Shown one piece after another: positions 7,485-14,156 of a stretch of DNA of 24,602 nucleotides. The DNA is from JACMLD01 sp040007355 (lineage in GTDB: Bacteria; Bacteroidota; Bacteroidia; Chitinophagales; Chitinophagaceae). The notes beneath the pieces are model-generated. The model saw only the letters and a program-made list of their open reading frames with translations. It made no database searches and was not told the origin of the DNA. The stretch is from contig JBDTVE010000276.1 of assembly GCA_040007355.1 (NCBI GenBank), forward strand, positions 1 through 24,602, written 5' to 3'. The position numbers and the translations under genes were made by a program. Numbering within the stretch: the first letter of the stretch is position 1; each line of letters starts with the position of its first letter.

Positions 7485-8228
7485 TTAATTAAATCTTTTT
7501 CGGTTATTGAACTTACCACCGTTATTTTGAGTGCTTCCACCATTTCGGTTATCCCTTCTTTCACCGCCGCCGTTTCCACCGCGGTTATCCCTTCTTTCAC
7601 CGCTACCGCTTCTAGGCTGAAACTTTTGATTGCGTTTGCCCCGGTAATCACCATAGCTGCCGCCGCGGTTGTCGCGGCCTTCATTGGCACGATAGGCTTT
7701 TACATAAGGGGTATTGGTAAATTCCAGCTGCCCCTGTGTAATGTTGGTCAGCTCGCTCTGAATGGCATCATCATGTACCTGTTCCTTGTGCCAGTTGTTA
7801 TAGGCCAGTTTCATATAATAGGCCACGGCATTGGCAAAACCGAGCTTTTTTTCAGGATTCTCTTCTTTCAACGCCTTATTGATAACCACTTCCAGGTTTT
7901 TTCCTAAATGTGAAAACTTAGGGTACCGTTTTGGATAACGCAGTGGCTTGGGTTTGGATTTCAGTGTTTCCCTGGTGGGAATGGGATACGGTGATTCAAC
8001 ATCCAGGCTAAAATCCGCAATCAGGAAAAGATGATCCCACAATTTATGCCGGAAGTCCTCCACGTTTTTCAGGTGTGGGTTCAAAAAGCCCATCAGCTCA
8101 ATCATCGCATGGGCATTTTTCTGTCTTTTTTCTTTGTCATCTATGGTGAGTAAATATTCAACCATCTTTTGGATATGGCGCCCGTACTCGCGCATAATAA
8201 GATGATTCCTGGTAGTATTATACTCCAT
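7485..8228 (-). CDS. DUF4290 domain protein with Arg/Gly-rich tail
   Basis: A 247-residue protein of unknown function. Residues 1 to about 175 match the DUF4290 pattern I know from Bacteroidota (MEYNTTRNHLIMREYGRHIQ at the start, then DFRHKLWDHLF and PYPIPTRETL). The last 65 residues are low complexity, rich in Arg, Gly and Asn, with GERRDNR repeated at a 12-residue spacing. This resembles RGG-type RNA-binding tails and should be disordered and very basic, so an RNA-linked role is a guess. The open frame reaches a TTG at 8249, but the ATG at 8228 gives the family N-terminus. A -7 box at 8302-8309 and a terminator at 7413-7439 suggest a single-gene transcript. Confidence 0.85.
   Translation of the reverse strand: MEYNTTRNHLIMREYGRHIQKMVEYLLTIDDKEKRQKNAHAMIELMGFLNPHLKNVEDFRHKLWDHLFLIADFSLDVESPYPIPTRETLKSKPKPLRYPKRYPKFSHLGKNLEVVINKALKEENPEKKLGFANAVAYYMKLAYNNWHKEQVHDDAIQSELTNITQGQLEFTNTPYVKAYRANEGRDNRGGSYGDYRGKRNQKFQPRSGSGERRDNRGGNGGGERRDNRNGGSTQNNGGKFNNRKRFN
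7546..7603 (-). repeat. two 22-bp direct repeats inside the DUF4290 gene
   Basis: Copies at 7546-7567 and 7582-7603 are identical and spaced 36 bases apart, keeping reading frame. They encode the repeated GERRDNR units of the disordered tail. The identity at the DNA level suggests recent duplication by slippage. Confidence 0.8.
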
Positions 8229-8301
8229 CAGTGCTGAAAGATTTGCCAAATTATTTTTTTTATAGCTATTAATGTATTGCCGTAAAAACGCTGTGGAACA
8301 C

Positions 8302-8309
8302 CAAATTTA
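8302..8309 (-). promoter_or_regulatory. -7 box (TAAATTTG) for the DUF4290 gene
   Basis: Exact TAnnTTTG match on the minus strand, followed by G. It predicts a leader of roughly 70 bases before the ATG at 8228. There is no TTG at the usual -33 spacing. Confidence 0.45.
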
Positions 8310-8464
8310 CTGGTCTGGGCAGCAGTTTATAAAATGGTGTACAGCATTCCGTATCGGGTACAAGAAGCCCGTGTTTAAATAAGAATTGCCCTTTCTGCCG
8401 GGAACAATCCATGCCAAAAGTAACAAACTAACGGCAAGCATTCAAAAATGTTGTTATAAACAGC

Positions 8465-8490
8465 AAAGCCACCGTTCAAACGGCGGCTTT
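8465..8490 (-). terminator. terminator of the T9SS cargo gene
   Basis: A 12-bp stem (8465-8476 with 8479-8490), starting 45 bases past the stop. The one imperfect pair is A-C in plus-strand RNA but G-U in minus-strand RNA, so it is fully paired only in the direction of the cargo gene. The stem ends in CTTT but lacks a long T-tract. Confidence 0.7.
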
Positions 8491-8534
8491 CTGTCAATAA
8501 GATGTTCTTTTTATGAAGGTTATGCTTTGTGCGG

Positions 8535-9755
8535 CTATTGTACCACTACCCTTACTATTCGTTGTTCCATGCTGCTGGTATTGGTAACCCGGGTAAAATA
8601 AACACCGGGAGCCGGCTTGCTGATCCAGTTCAGGGGGATGGTACTGCTGCCGGTTAATTTTACTTTTTTGCTGATGACCGACTGGCCGGCAGGATTCACC
8701 AGTTCAATGGAATAATCGCCGTTCAGGGGATGGTCAAAATTGAGTGTTATGCCGGTTACCGCCGGGTTGGGATAAATAGAAAGACCCGCGGTTGTTCTAT
8801 CATTCAGGTTAATTTTCTGGACGGGGGAGAAACCGGGTTTGTTATCGGCGCCGGTTTGTTTTATCCTGAAATAGGCATAACCGGTGGTTCCGGCACCCAA
8901 CGCATAATTAAACGTGTAGCTGCCGACGGTGCTGTTATTGTTTGCGGTTATTTTGCCGATGGAAACAAAATTCTTTCCATCGGTGCTGTATTCTATATCA
9001 AACAGGTCTGTTTCAACCGCGTTTTTGGCATCCCATTTCAATTCGATATTATTGTCTTTTTTGTGCGCGGAGAAGTTCTGCAAACCACTGGCCAGTAAAG
9101 CAAGCGGGCAATAGTAATAGGTTAGATCAATGGTACCGCCAATGATAGTGGATACCGAAGATTTATAATTGGCGCCGCCATCTAGGGTTATCATACCACC
9201 ATTTATTGCATAAGTAAAACCAACTGTACCAACGCCAATATACGCCGCATTACCGCCCAGGGAAACCGAGGTGGTGGGGTTGGATATAAAATCGGTGGGC
9301 CCGTAGGTGATGGTATCACCGGGGGTGCCTGTTGTGGTGTCTATGCCCTTCAGGTTATCATACCCATACATGGTATTGAAGGGGCGGGTCACATTGATAC
9401 CGGGTCCGGTTATCTTGCTGTTAAGCGATAAAGAAAAAAGAAAAGCGGTGCTGTCGATATGCATTACGCCGCCCGTGGTATCATTGCCAATACCGGTATT
9501 GCGTGCACCTGTATAGGAAATACCAGAAACGGTATTGGTAAAATTCATACAGCTTAAAGTGCCAACCGTGGGGTCAAATTGCTGAAAGTTAAAAACCAGG
9601 TTGCTGGTGGTGGTGGGCGGTATGGTAACACTTTGCGTTACTATGCCGGCAGGAACTCCGCCCGCACACAAACACTGCGCATGCAAGCTTCCCGGAAGGT
9701 ATAGTTGTAAAATTACCGCAAATAGCAGGAAAATTTTAATGTAGATGTTTTTCAT
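8535..9755 (-). CDS. secreted protein with type IX secretion (type A) C-terminal sorting domain
   Basis: A 406-residue exported protein. Residues 1-26 are a signal peptide ending at SLHA before QCLCAGG. Residues about 30-215 are rich in Thr, Gly, Ser and Asn, with no family I recognise. About 225-320 resembles a fibronectin-III-like beta domain (NIELKWDAKNAVETDLFDIE, YAYFRIKQ). The last 79 residues are a T9SS type A sorting domain: YPNP begins at residue 328, then GDYSIELVNPAGQ, PGVYFTRV and a basic RIVRVVVQ end. The protein should cross the outer membrane through T9SS and be released or anchored, with the sorting domain removed. A complete promoter lies upstream. Function of the N-terminal part is unknown. 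Confidence 0.9.
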   Translation of the reverse strand: MKNIYIKIFLLFAVILQLYLPGSLHAQCLCAGGVPAGIVTQSVTIPPTTTSNLVFNFQQFDPTVGTLSCMNFTNTVSGISYTGARNTGIGNDTTGGVMHIDSTAFLFSLSLNSKITGPGINVTRPFNTMYGYDNLKGIDTTTGTPGDTITYGPTDFISNPTTSVSLGGNAAYIGVGTVGFTYAINGGMITLDGGANYKSSVSTIIGGTIDLTYYYCPLALLASGLQNFSAHKKDNNIELKWDAKNAVETDLFDIEYSTDGKNFVSIGKITANNNSTVGSYTFNYALGAGTTGYAYFRIKQTGADNKPGFSPVQKINLNDRTTAGLSIYPNPAVTGITLNFDHPLNGDYSIELVNPAGQSVISKKVKLTGSSTIPLNWISKPAPGVYFTRVTNTSSMEQRIVRVVVQ

Positions 9756-9795
9756 AGAGTTCGATTTGGATGATTGGGATACGTGGATTACAATT

Positions 9796-9826
9796 CAAAA
9801 ATAGAGCAAACATTATGCCTGTGCAA
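9796..9826 (-). promoter_or_regulatory. full Bacteroidota promoter for the T9SS cargo gene
   Basis: On the minus strand, TTG (9824-9826), 20 bases, then TATTTTTG (9796-9803): a complete match to TTG-N17-23-TAnnTTTG. Expected transcription start is near 9792, giving a leader of about 37 bases before the ATG at 9755. Confidence 0.75.
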
Positions 9827-9950
9827 AGTGTTAGTACTTGTTTTATATGCACCGTAAATTTCCCATACTCCGGTGATTTTTTGGTAACCTGTTTAAAACC
9901 ACAATAATAAATCGGAAAAGAACGGCTTATTTTGGTTTTTTTTACGCTGT

Positions 9951-10970
9951 ATGAAAATAGTTATTGAACCAGGACTTACGTACAACACCGATAGGGCACT
10001 TGGTATATTTACCAATGAACTTTGGCAGGATTTAGCCATTTTAGCACCCGGCCATCAATTTTTCCTGCTGGAAGATGAAAAAAATGCCGCAGAGCCGACC
10101 TTGAAAACCCTTCCTGTCCAAAAAATCAGGAAAACCGGTATCAGGTGGCTTGATCAGAGACAACTAAATAAGACACTTACCAGCCTGGCGGCAGACCGCT
10201 TTATTAGCCCGCAACCGGGCGGTTTTTGTATTCTTACCTGTTCCCCCGAAAAGGGAATCGCAAAACGCGCGGCAATGGCTGGCCGGAGCGTGGTATTTAC
10301 CGGACATACCGCCGGGCAGACACCCGGCAATTCAAAACCAACCCCGGTTATCACCCTGGTAAAACCCGCCTGCAGCCCTATTATTACCAGTTTATCCTGG
10401 ACGGAAGCAGAAAGTGTTAAAACACAATATACCGGTGGAAGATCCTTTTTCCTTTTCATTGGCAATATCAGCGAACCATACCAGTTGGTAGCGTTGCTGA
10501 AAGCGTTTTCCATATTTAAAAAATGGCAGCAGTCTAATATGCAACTGGTGATTGCCGGTTATACAACAGACTGGACGGAGGTGTTTGAAGAAAAGTTGCT
10601 GCACTACAAGTACCGGAACGATGTGGTGATGATAAAAAACCCCGCCAGTACAGAAATGGCAAAACTGGTGGCCGCCAGTTATGCGGTGTTATACCCCGCA
10701 ACGGAAAATGTTTTTCCGCTGGGATTGGTTTGGGCGCTGCAGTCTCATAAAGCCATTATTGCGGCAGACAGTGAAGTAAACCGACAGCTAACCACGGCCG
10801 CGGAATGGGTTGATGTAAATAATACCAGTGATGCGTTTGCAAAGGCCATGATGTTGCTGTACAAAGATGAAAACCGCCAGCAGTGGCTGGTACAGCAAAC
10901 CAGGCAAACAGCACACTTGTTTAATCGCCGACAAATGATGACAGAAGTTTGGCAATGCATAGAAAAATGA
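9951..10970 (+). CDS. divergent GT4-like glycosyltransferase
   Basis: A 339-residue protein resembling a GT-B fold glycosyltransferase of the GT4 group. Its C-terminal half shows the usual order: FFLFIGNISEPYQLVALLKAF, QLVIAGY, NDVVMIKNP, AKLVAASYAVLYPATE and a helix near the end. In GT4 enzymes the donor-binding motif is E-x7-E; here E252 is present but the second position is V260, and the N-terminal half lacks a clear glycine-rich acceptor loop. It may be inactive, or active with a different geometry. There is no signal peptide. It is the first gene after the strand switch and precedes gldC by 40 bases; no other sugar genes are nearby. A weak -7-like TTATTTTG lies at 9927-9934. Confidence 0.7.
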   Translation: MKIVIEPGLTYNTDRALGIFTNELWQDLAILAPGHQFFLLEDEKNAAEPTLKTLPVQKIRKTGIRWLDQRQLNKTLTSLAADRFISPQPGGFCILTCSPEKGIAKRAAMAGRSVVFTGHTAGQTPGNSKPTPVITLVKPACSPIITSLSWTEAESVKTQYTGGRSFFLFIGNISEPYQLVALLKAFSIFKKWQQSNMQLVIAGYTTDWTEVFEEKLLHYKYRNDVVMIKNPASTEMAKLVAASYAVLYPATENVFPLGLVWALQSHKAIIAADSEVNRQLTTAAEWVDVNNTSDAFAKAMMLLYKDENRQQWLVQQTRQTAHLFNRRQMMTEVWQCIEK

Positions 10971-11010
10971 CCGTCCAAATCCGCTAACTTTACCATTTAT
11001 ATTGTAAAAC

Positions 11011-11358
11011 ATGACGCAATCGACCATCTCGATAGAAGTAACACTTGACGGGGACAAAGTACCGCAGCATATTACCTGGAATGCCAGTGACAGCTCCGCG
11101 GATATGGCGCAAAAATCAAAAGCAATGATGCTTTCGTTCTGGGACAAGGCAGATAAAGTGGCCATGCGTATTGACTTGTGGACAAAAGAAATGATGGTAG
11201 ACGAAATGGCTGATTTTTATTACCAGACCATGATGGGCATGGCGGAAGCTTTTAACCGTGCCACCAAAAACCAGGAACTGGTAAAAGACATGAAGGAATT
11301 TGCAGAAAATTTTTACAAGAAATTTCGTGACCAGCAATTAAAGGAAAACAAATTGTAA
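11011..11358 (+). CDS. gldC: gliding motility protein GldC
   Basis: A 115-residue protein matching GldC, with the features I expect: ISIEVTLDGDKVPQHITWNA near the start, KSKAMMLSFWD, then RIDLWTKEMMVDEMADFYYQ and a helical C-terminus. GldC supports gliding motility in flavobacteria but is not part of the essential T9SS core, and it is also found in non-gliding members of the phylum. There is no signal peptide. It is followed after 19 bases by yqeY and then cvpA, an arrangement that suggests co-transcription. A one-mismatch -7 box, TAACTTTA, sits at 10985-10992, close enough to give a leader of about 15 bases. Confidence 0.9.
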   Translation: MTQSTISIEVTLDGDKVPQHITWNASDSSADMAQKSKAMMLSFWDKADKVAMRIDLWTKEMMVDEMADFYYQTMMGMAEAFNRATKNQELVKDMKEFAENFYKKFRDQQLKENKL

Positions 11359-11377
11359 GCAAATAAATTTTGTTACT

Positions 11378-11833
11378 ATGAGCCTGGAACAAAAAGTAAT
11401 GTCGGATATGAAAGACGCCATGAAAGCCAAAGACGAAGCGGCCCTGCGCGGTCTGCGGGCAATAAAAGCGGCCATCATAAATGCAAAAACAGCTGAAGGT
11501 GCCGGGGGCGAACTAAAAGAAGAAGATGAGCCAAAACTGCTGCAGAAACTGGTGAAACAGCGGAGAGACTCGCTGCAAATTTATGAACAGCAGAATCGTG
11601 CCGACCTGGCAAAAAAAGAATCGGAAGAAATTGCCGTGATTGAAAGATTCCTTCCCAAACAACTGGACGAAGCATCCCTGAAAAAAATATTGGCTGAGAT
11701 AATTATGGAATCGGGCGCCAGTTCAGTAGCGGATATGGGCCGGGTTATGGGTGTTGCTAGCAAACAACTGGCCGGCCAGGCAGATGGAAAGACAATTGGC
11801 GCTGCGGTAAAGGAACTACTGGCAAAGCAATAA
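11378..11833 (+). CDS. GatB/YqeY domain protein
   Basis: A 151-residue cytoplasmic protein of the YqeY family, which is related to the C-terminal tRNA-binding tail domain of the amidotransferase subunit GatB. Visible features are the starting MSDMKDAMKAKDEAALRGLR helix, KLVKQRRDSLQIYEQQNRADL, ERFLPKQLDE, and the second small domain with GRVMGVASKQLAGQADGK. The family has no settled function, though the GatB link points to tRNA or amidotransferase biology. It starts 19 bases after gldC and ends 3 bases before cvpA, so it sits inside an operon. Confidence 0.93.
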   Translation: MSLEQKVMSDMKDAMKAKDEAALRGLRAIKAAIINAKTAEGAGGELKEEDEPKLLQKLVKQRRDSLQIYEQQNRADLAKKESEEIAVIERFLPKQLDEASLKKILAEIIMESGASSVADMGRVMGVASKQLAGQADGKTIGAAVKELLAKQ

Positions 11834-11836
11834 TAC

Positions 11837-12376
11837 ATGCCGATTGACATCATATTTATTGTATTGCTTGCTATTGCCGTTTTTAAAGGATATAGCAGGG
11901 GACTTATTGTTGCCGTATTCTCTGTGCTGGCCCTCGTTATTGGGCTGGCAGCCGCTATGAAACTATCTGTGGTAACCGCGGTAAGACTCAAAGATGCCGT
12001 TCATGTTGCTGCAAAATGGTTGCCGGTGATTGCATTTGCAGTGGTTTTCCTGTTGGTTGTTTTGCTGGTTAGACTTGGTGCCAGGGCCATTGAGAAAACG
12101 GCGGAATTTGCTTTACTGGGTTGGGCAAATAAACTGGGTGGCATTCTTGTATACATGGTTTTGTATACGGTTGTCTTAAGCGTCTTGTTGTTTTATGCAG
12201 AAAAAGCGGCTATTCTTGCTCCGAATACCATTACATCTTCAAAAACATACGGCTTTATCAAACCCTGGGGTCCGGCGGCCATCAATGCTATTGGGAATAT
12301 GCTGCCATTTTTTAAGGATATGTTTCACCAACTGGAAGATTTTTTTGCCGGGCTCTCAGCAAAAATGCAACCCTAG
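11837..12376 (+). CDS. CvpA family inner-membrane protein
   Basis: A 179-residue membrane protein with four hydrophobic segments, at residues about 1-20, 23-45, 58-82 and 98-122. The family pattern is clear: PIDIIFIVLLAIAVFKGYSRGL at the start and the Gly-rich WANKLGGILVYMVLY in the last helix pair. CvpA proteins were named for colicin V production in E. coli and have been connected to envelope and stress phenotypes, but no activity is established. The start codon lies 3 bases after the yqeY stop, indicating tight coupling with that gene. The next gene has its own promoter, so this is probably the operon end. Confidence 0.9.
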   Translation: MPIDIIFIVLLAIAVFKGYSRGLIVAVFSVLALVIGLAAAMKLSVVTAVRLKDAVHVAAKWLPVIAFAVVFLLVVLLVRLGARAIEKTAEFALLGWANKLGGILVYMVLYTVVLSVLLFYAEKAAILAPNTITSSKTYGFIKPWGPAAINAIGNMLPFFKDMFHQLEDFFAGLSAKMQP

Positions 12377-12458
12377 TGGTTTCAGCGGTGGAAAATAACA
12401 ATACATGTTATCATTCCTGCAGGTCTTTTGCAAAGGATGTACGACCGTTAAACGCCAC

Positions 12459-12488
12459 TTGCATTTAGAAAATGGTTTTATAACTTTG
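12459..12488 (+). promoter_or_regulatory. full Bacteroidota promoter for the alpha/beta hydrolase gene
   Basis: TTG (12459-12461), 19 bases, TAACTTTG (12481-12488): a complete match to the phylum consensus. Expected transcription start is near 12492, so the leader before the ATG at 12559 would be about 67 bases. This is the clearest promoter in the plus-strand half and probably drives the hydrolase-CBS block. Confidence 0.8.
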
Positions 12489-12558
12489 TTTTACAGCCAT
12501 AGTTGTTACAAATCAATTATTTTAGCAACTAATTACAGGCTCGTTGTAATTTTTGACA

Positions 12559-13338
12559 ATGAATTACGAAATTAAACAGGTAGACAAATTCAAGTTTGTT
12601 GAGGTTGGCGAAGGTGAACCACTAATATTGCTGCATGGCTTATTTGGAGCCCTCAGTAATTTTGAACACCTAATAACCTATTTCAGCCGCTATAATAAAG
12701 TGGTGGTGCCCATCCTGCCCCTGTTTGATTTGGATATTTTACATACAAGCGTAGGCGGCCTGCAAAAGTTTGTTCACAAATTCATAGAAGCGCGTAATTA
12801 TAATAATATTCATCTGCTTGGCAATTCACTGGGGGGCCATGTGGGACTTGTTCACGTGCTTAAACATCCCGAACGTATTAAGTCACTTACACTTTCGGGT
12901 AGTTCTGGTCTGTTTGAAAACGGCATGGGTGATACCTACCCTAAAAGAGGCGATTATGATTATATAAGAAAGAAAACAGAACTTACATTTTATGACCCTG
13001 CCATGGCCAGCAAAGAACTGGTAGATGAAGTATATGATATTGTAAACAGCCGTATAAAAGTGATCAAGATCATTGCCCTGGCAAAAAGCGCCATCCGCAA
13101 CAACCTGGGCGAAGAGCTAAACCAGATAAAACAGCCTACTTTGCTGATATGGGGGAATAATGATACCATTACACCGCCATTTGTTGGTAAAGAGTTTAAC
13201 AAGCTTCTCCCCAACAGCGAACTGCATTTTATTGATAAATGCGGACATGCGCCCATGATGGAGGTTCCGGCTGAATTCAACGTGATCCTGCATAAGTTTC
13301 TAACAAAACTCAGCCAACCGGCAGCGGTTAACCGATAA
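12559..13338 (+). CDS. alpha/beta-fold hydrolase
   Basis: A 259-residue cytoplasmic alpha/beta hydrolase. The oxyanion segment LLHGLFG is at residues 24-30, the nucleophile elbow GNSLGG places the catalytic Ser at residue 90, the acid is probably D202 in GNNDTITP, and His is H230 in CGHAPMMEVP, so the triad is complete. Between them is a short lid (GDTYPKRGDYDYIRKK). Substrate cannot be predicted; relatives include esterases and C-C bond hydrolases. The open frame extends two codons to a TTG, but ATG at 12559 is the better start. It stands behind a full promoter and ahead of the CBS protein and nadK, an order I recall from other Bacteroidota. Confidence 0.88.
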   Translation: MNYEIKQVDKFKFVEVGEGEPLILLHGLFGALSNFEHLITYFSRYNKVVVPILPLFDLDILHTSVGGLQKFVHKFIEARNYNNIHLLGNSLGGHVGLVHVLKHPERIKSLTLSGSSGLFENGMGDTYPKRGDYDYIRKKTELTFYDPAMASKELVDEVYDIVNSRIKVIKIIALAKSAIRNNLGEELNQIKQPTLLIWGNNDTITPPFVGKEFNKLLPNSELHFIDKCGHAPMMEVPAEFNVILHKFLTKLSQPAAVNR

Positions 13339-13441
13339 TTGCAGTCTATGTAATAATCTGGCTGCTGACAGCGTTTTCTATTCGTTTTTTTAATCATTGC
13401 CTGCAAAGCATTACCAATTATTAAACCCGGGGTTTAAAACA

Positions 13442-14104
13442 GTGTTAAACAAGCAACTCATATCCACTTCTTTACCGGTATTGTCGCTAAGCGATACCAT
13501 TTACCACGCGCAGCAGCTGATGTCAGACTATCATCTTGCTCACCTGCCGGTAACGCACCACGATAAATATGCCGGCCTTATCAGCGAGGATGATGTGCTG
13601 AATGCTACAGACGACAGCCAACCGCTGGTACAAATGGAACAGCAGTTTCTCCAGCTTTCTGTAAAGGCCGATTCTCATTTCCTGGAAGCCGTACAACTCT
13701 GCAACAATTATGGTCTCAGCTTGATCCCGGTGGTTGAAAAAGACATGGAATGGGTGGGCGCTATCTCTGCATCAGACCTGTTGAAATACCTGGGCAGAAT
13801 GACCGGCACAGACGAACCAGGCGGTATTATTGTACTGGAACTGGAGAAAGCGAATTTCTCCTTTTCCGAAATCTGCAAACTGGTGGAAACAAACGACGCT
13901 CAGATAACCCAGCTAAATACCTTTTATGATAACCAGTTACAGCTGCTCTACGTTACCATAAAAATAAACCGGTTCGAGGTGTCCGATATTGTGGCTACAT
14001 TCCAGCGCTACGACTATACCGTTAAATATTATTTTGGTGAAGAGCTGTATGAAAATGAACTGCGCATCAACTATGATCATCTCATGAATTACCTGAACAT
14101 GTAA
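13442..14104 (+). CDS. CBS-domain protein with probable C-terminal ACT-like domain
   Basis: A 220-residue soluble protein. Residues about 1-120 hold two CBS motifs (ISTSLPVLSLSDTIYHAQQL with PVTHHDKYAGLISEDDVL, then FLQLSVKADSHFLEAVQLC with LIPVVEKDMEWVGAISASDL), a pair that usually binds adenine nucleotides. Residues about 130-195 (GGIIVLELEKANFSFSEICK and on) have the length and pattern of an ACT-like ligand-binding domain, as in AcuB-type regulators. No catalytic domain is present, so a sensor or regulator role is inferred. The open frame reaches a TTG at 13397; GTG at 13442 begins directly at the first CBS strand and is my choice, though the start is uncertain. Confidence 0.8.
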   Translation: MLNKQLISTSLPVLSLSDTIYHAQQLMSDYHLAHLPVTHHDKYAGLISEDDVLNATDDSQPLVQMEQQFLQLSVKADSHFLEAVQLCNNYGLSLIPVVEKDMEWVGAISASDLLKYLGRMTGTDEPGGIIVLELEKANFSFSEICKLVETNDAQITQLNTFYDNQLQLLYVTIKINRFEVSDIVATFQRYDYTVKYYFGEELYENELRINYDHLMNYLNM

Positions 14105-14156
14105 TCATTACAATCGTTCTCTTACCATTAAAACAAAACCTGCGGGGAAGATTGCA

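Larger units (their letters stand above)
8229..8534. other. 306-base intergenic region
   Basis: Between the DUF4290 start and the stop of the T9SS cargo gene, both on the minus strand. It holds the cargo terminator (8465-8490) and the DUF4290 -7 box (8302-8309). I found no open frame with coding character and no recognisable RNA gene in the rest. Confidence 0.6.

Noticed and set aside
7540..7610. Regular direct repeats with 36-base spacing, considered as a CRISPR remnant
   Set aside because: Only two copies, in frame within a coding gene, encoding a repeated GERRDNR unit; no cas genes nearby.
11364..11372. TAAATTTTG upstream of yqeY as a promoter
   Set aside because: Contains one extra base relative to TAnnTTTG and would leave a two-base leader; yqeY is better explained as part of the gldC operon.
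12386..12412. ATAACA/TGTTAT inverted repeat after cvpA as a terminator
   Set aside because: Only six A/T-rich pairs and no T-tract; too weak to support.
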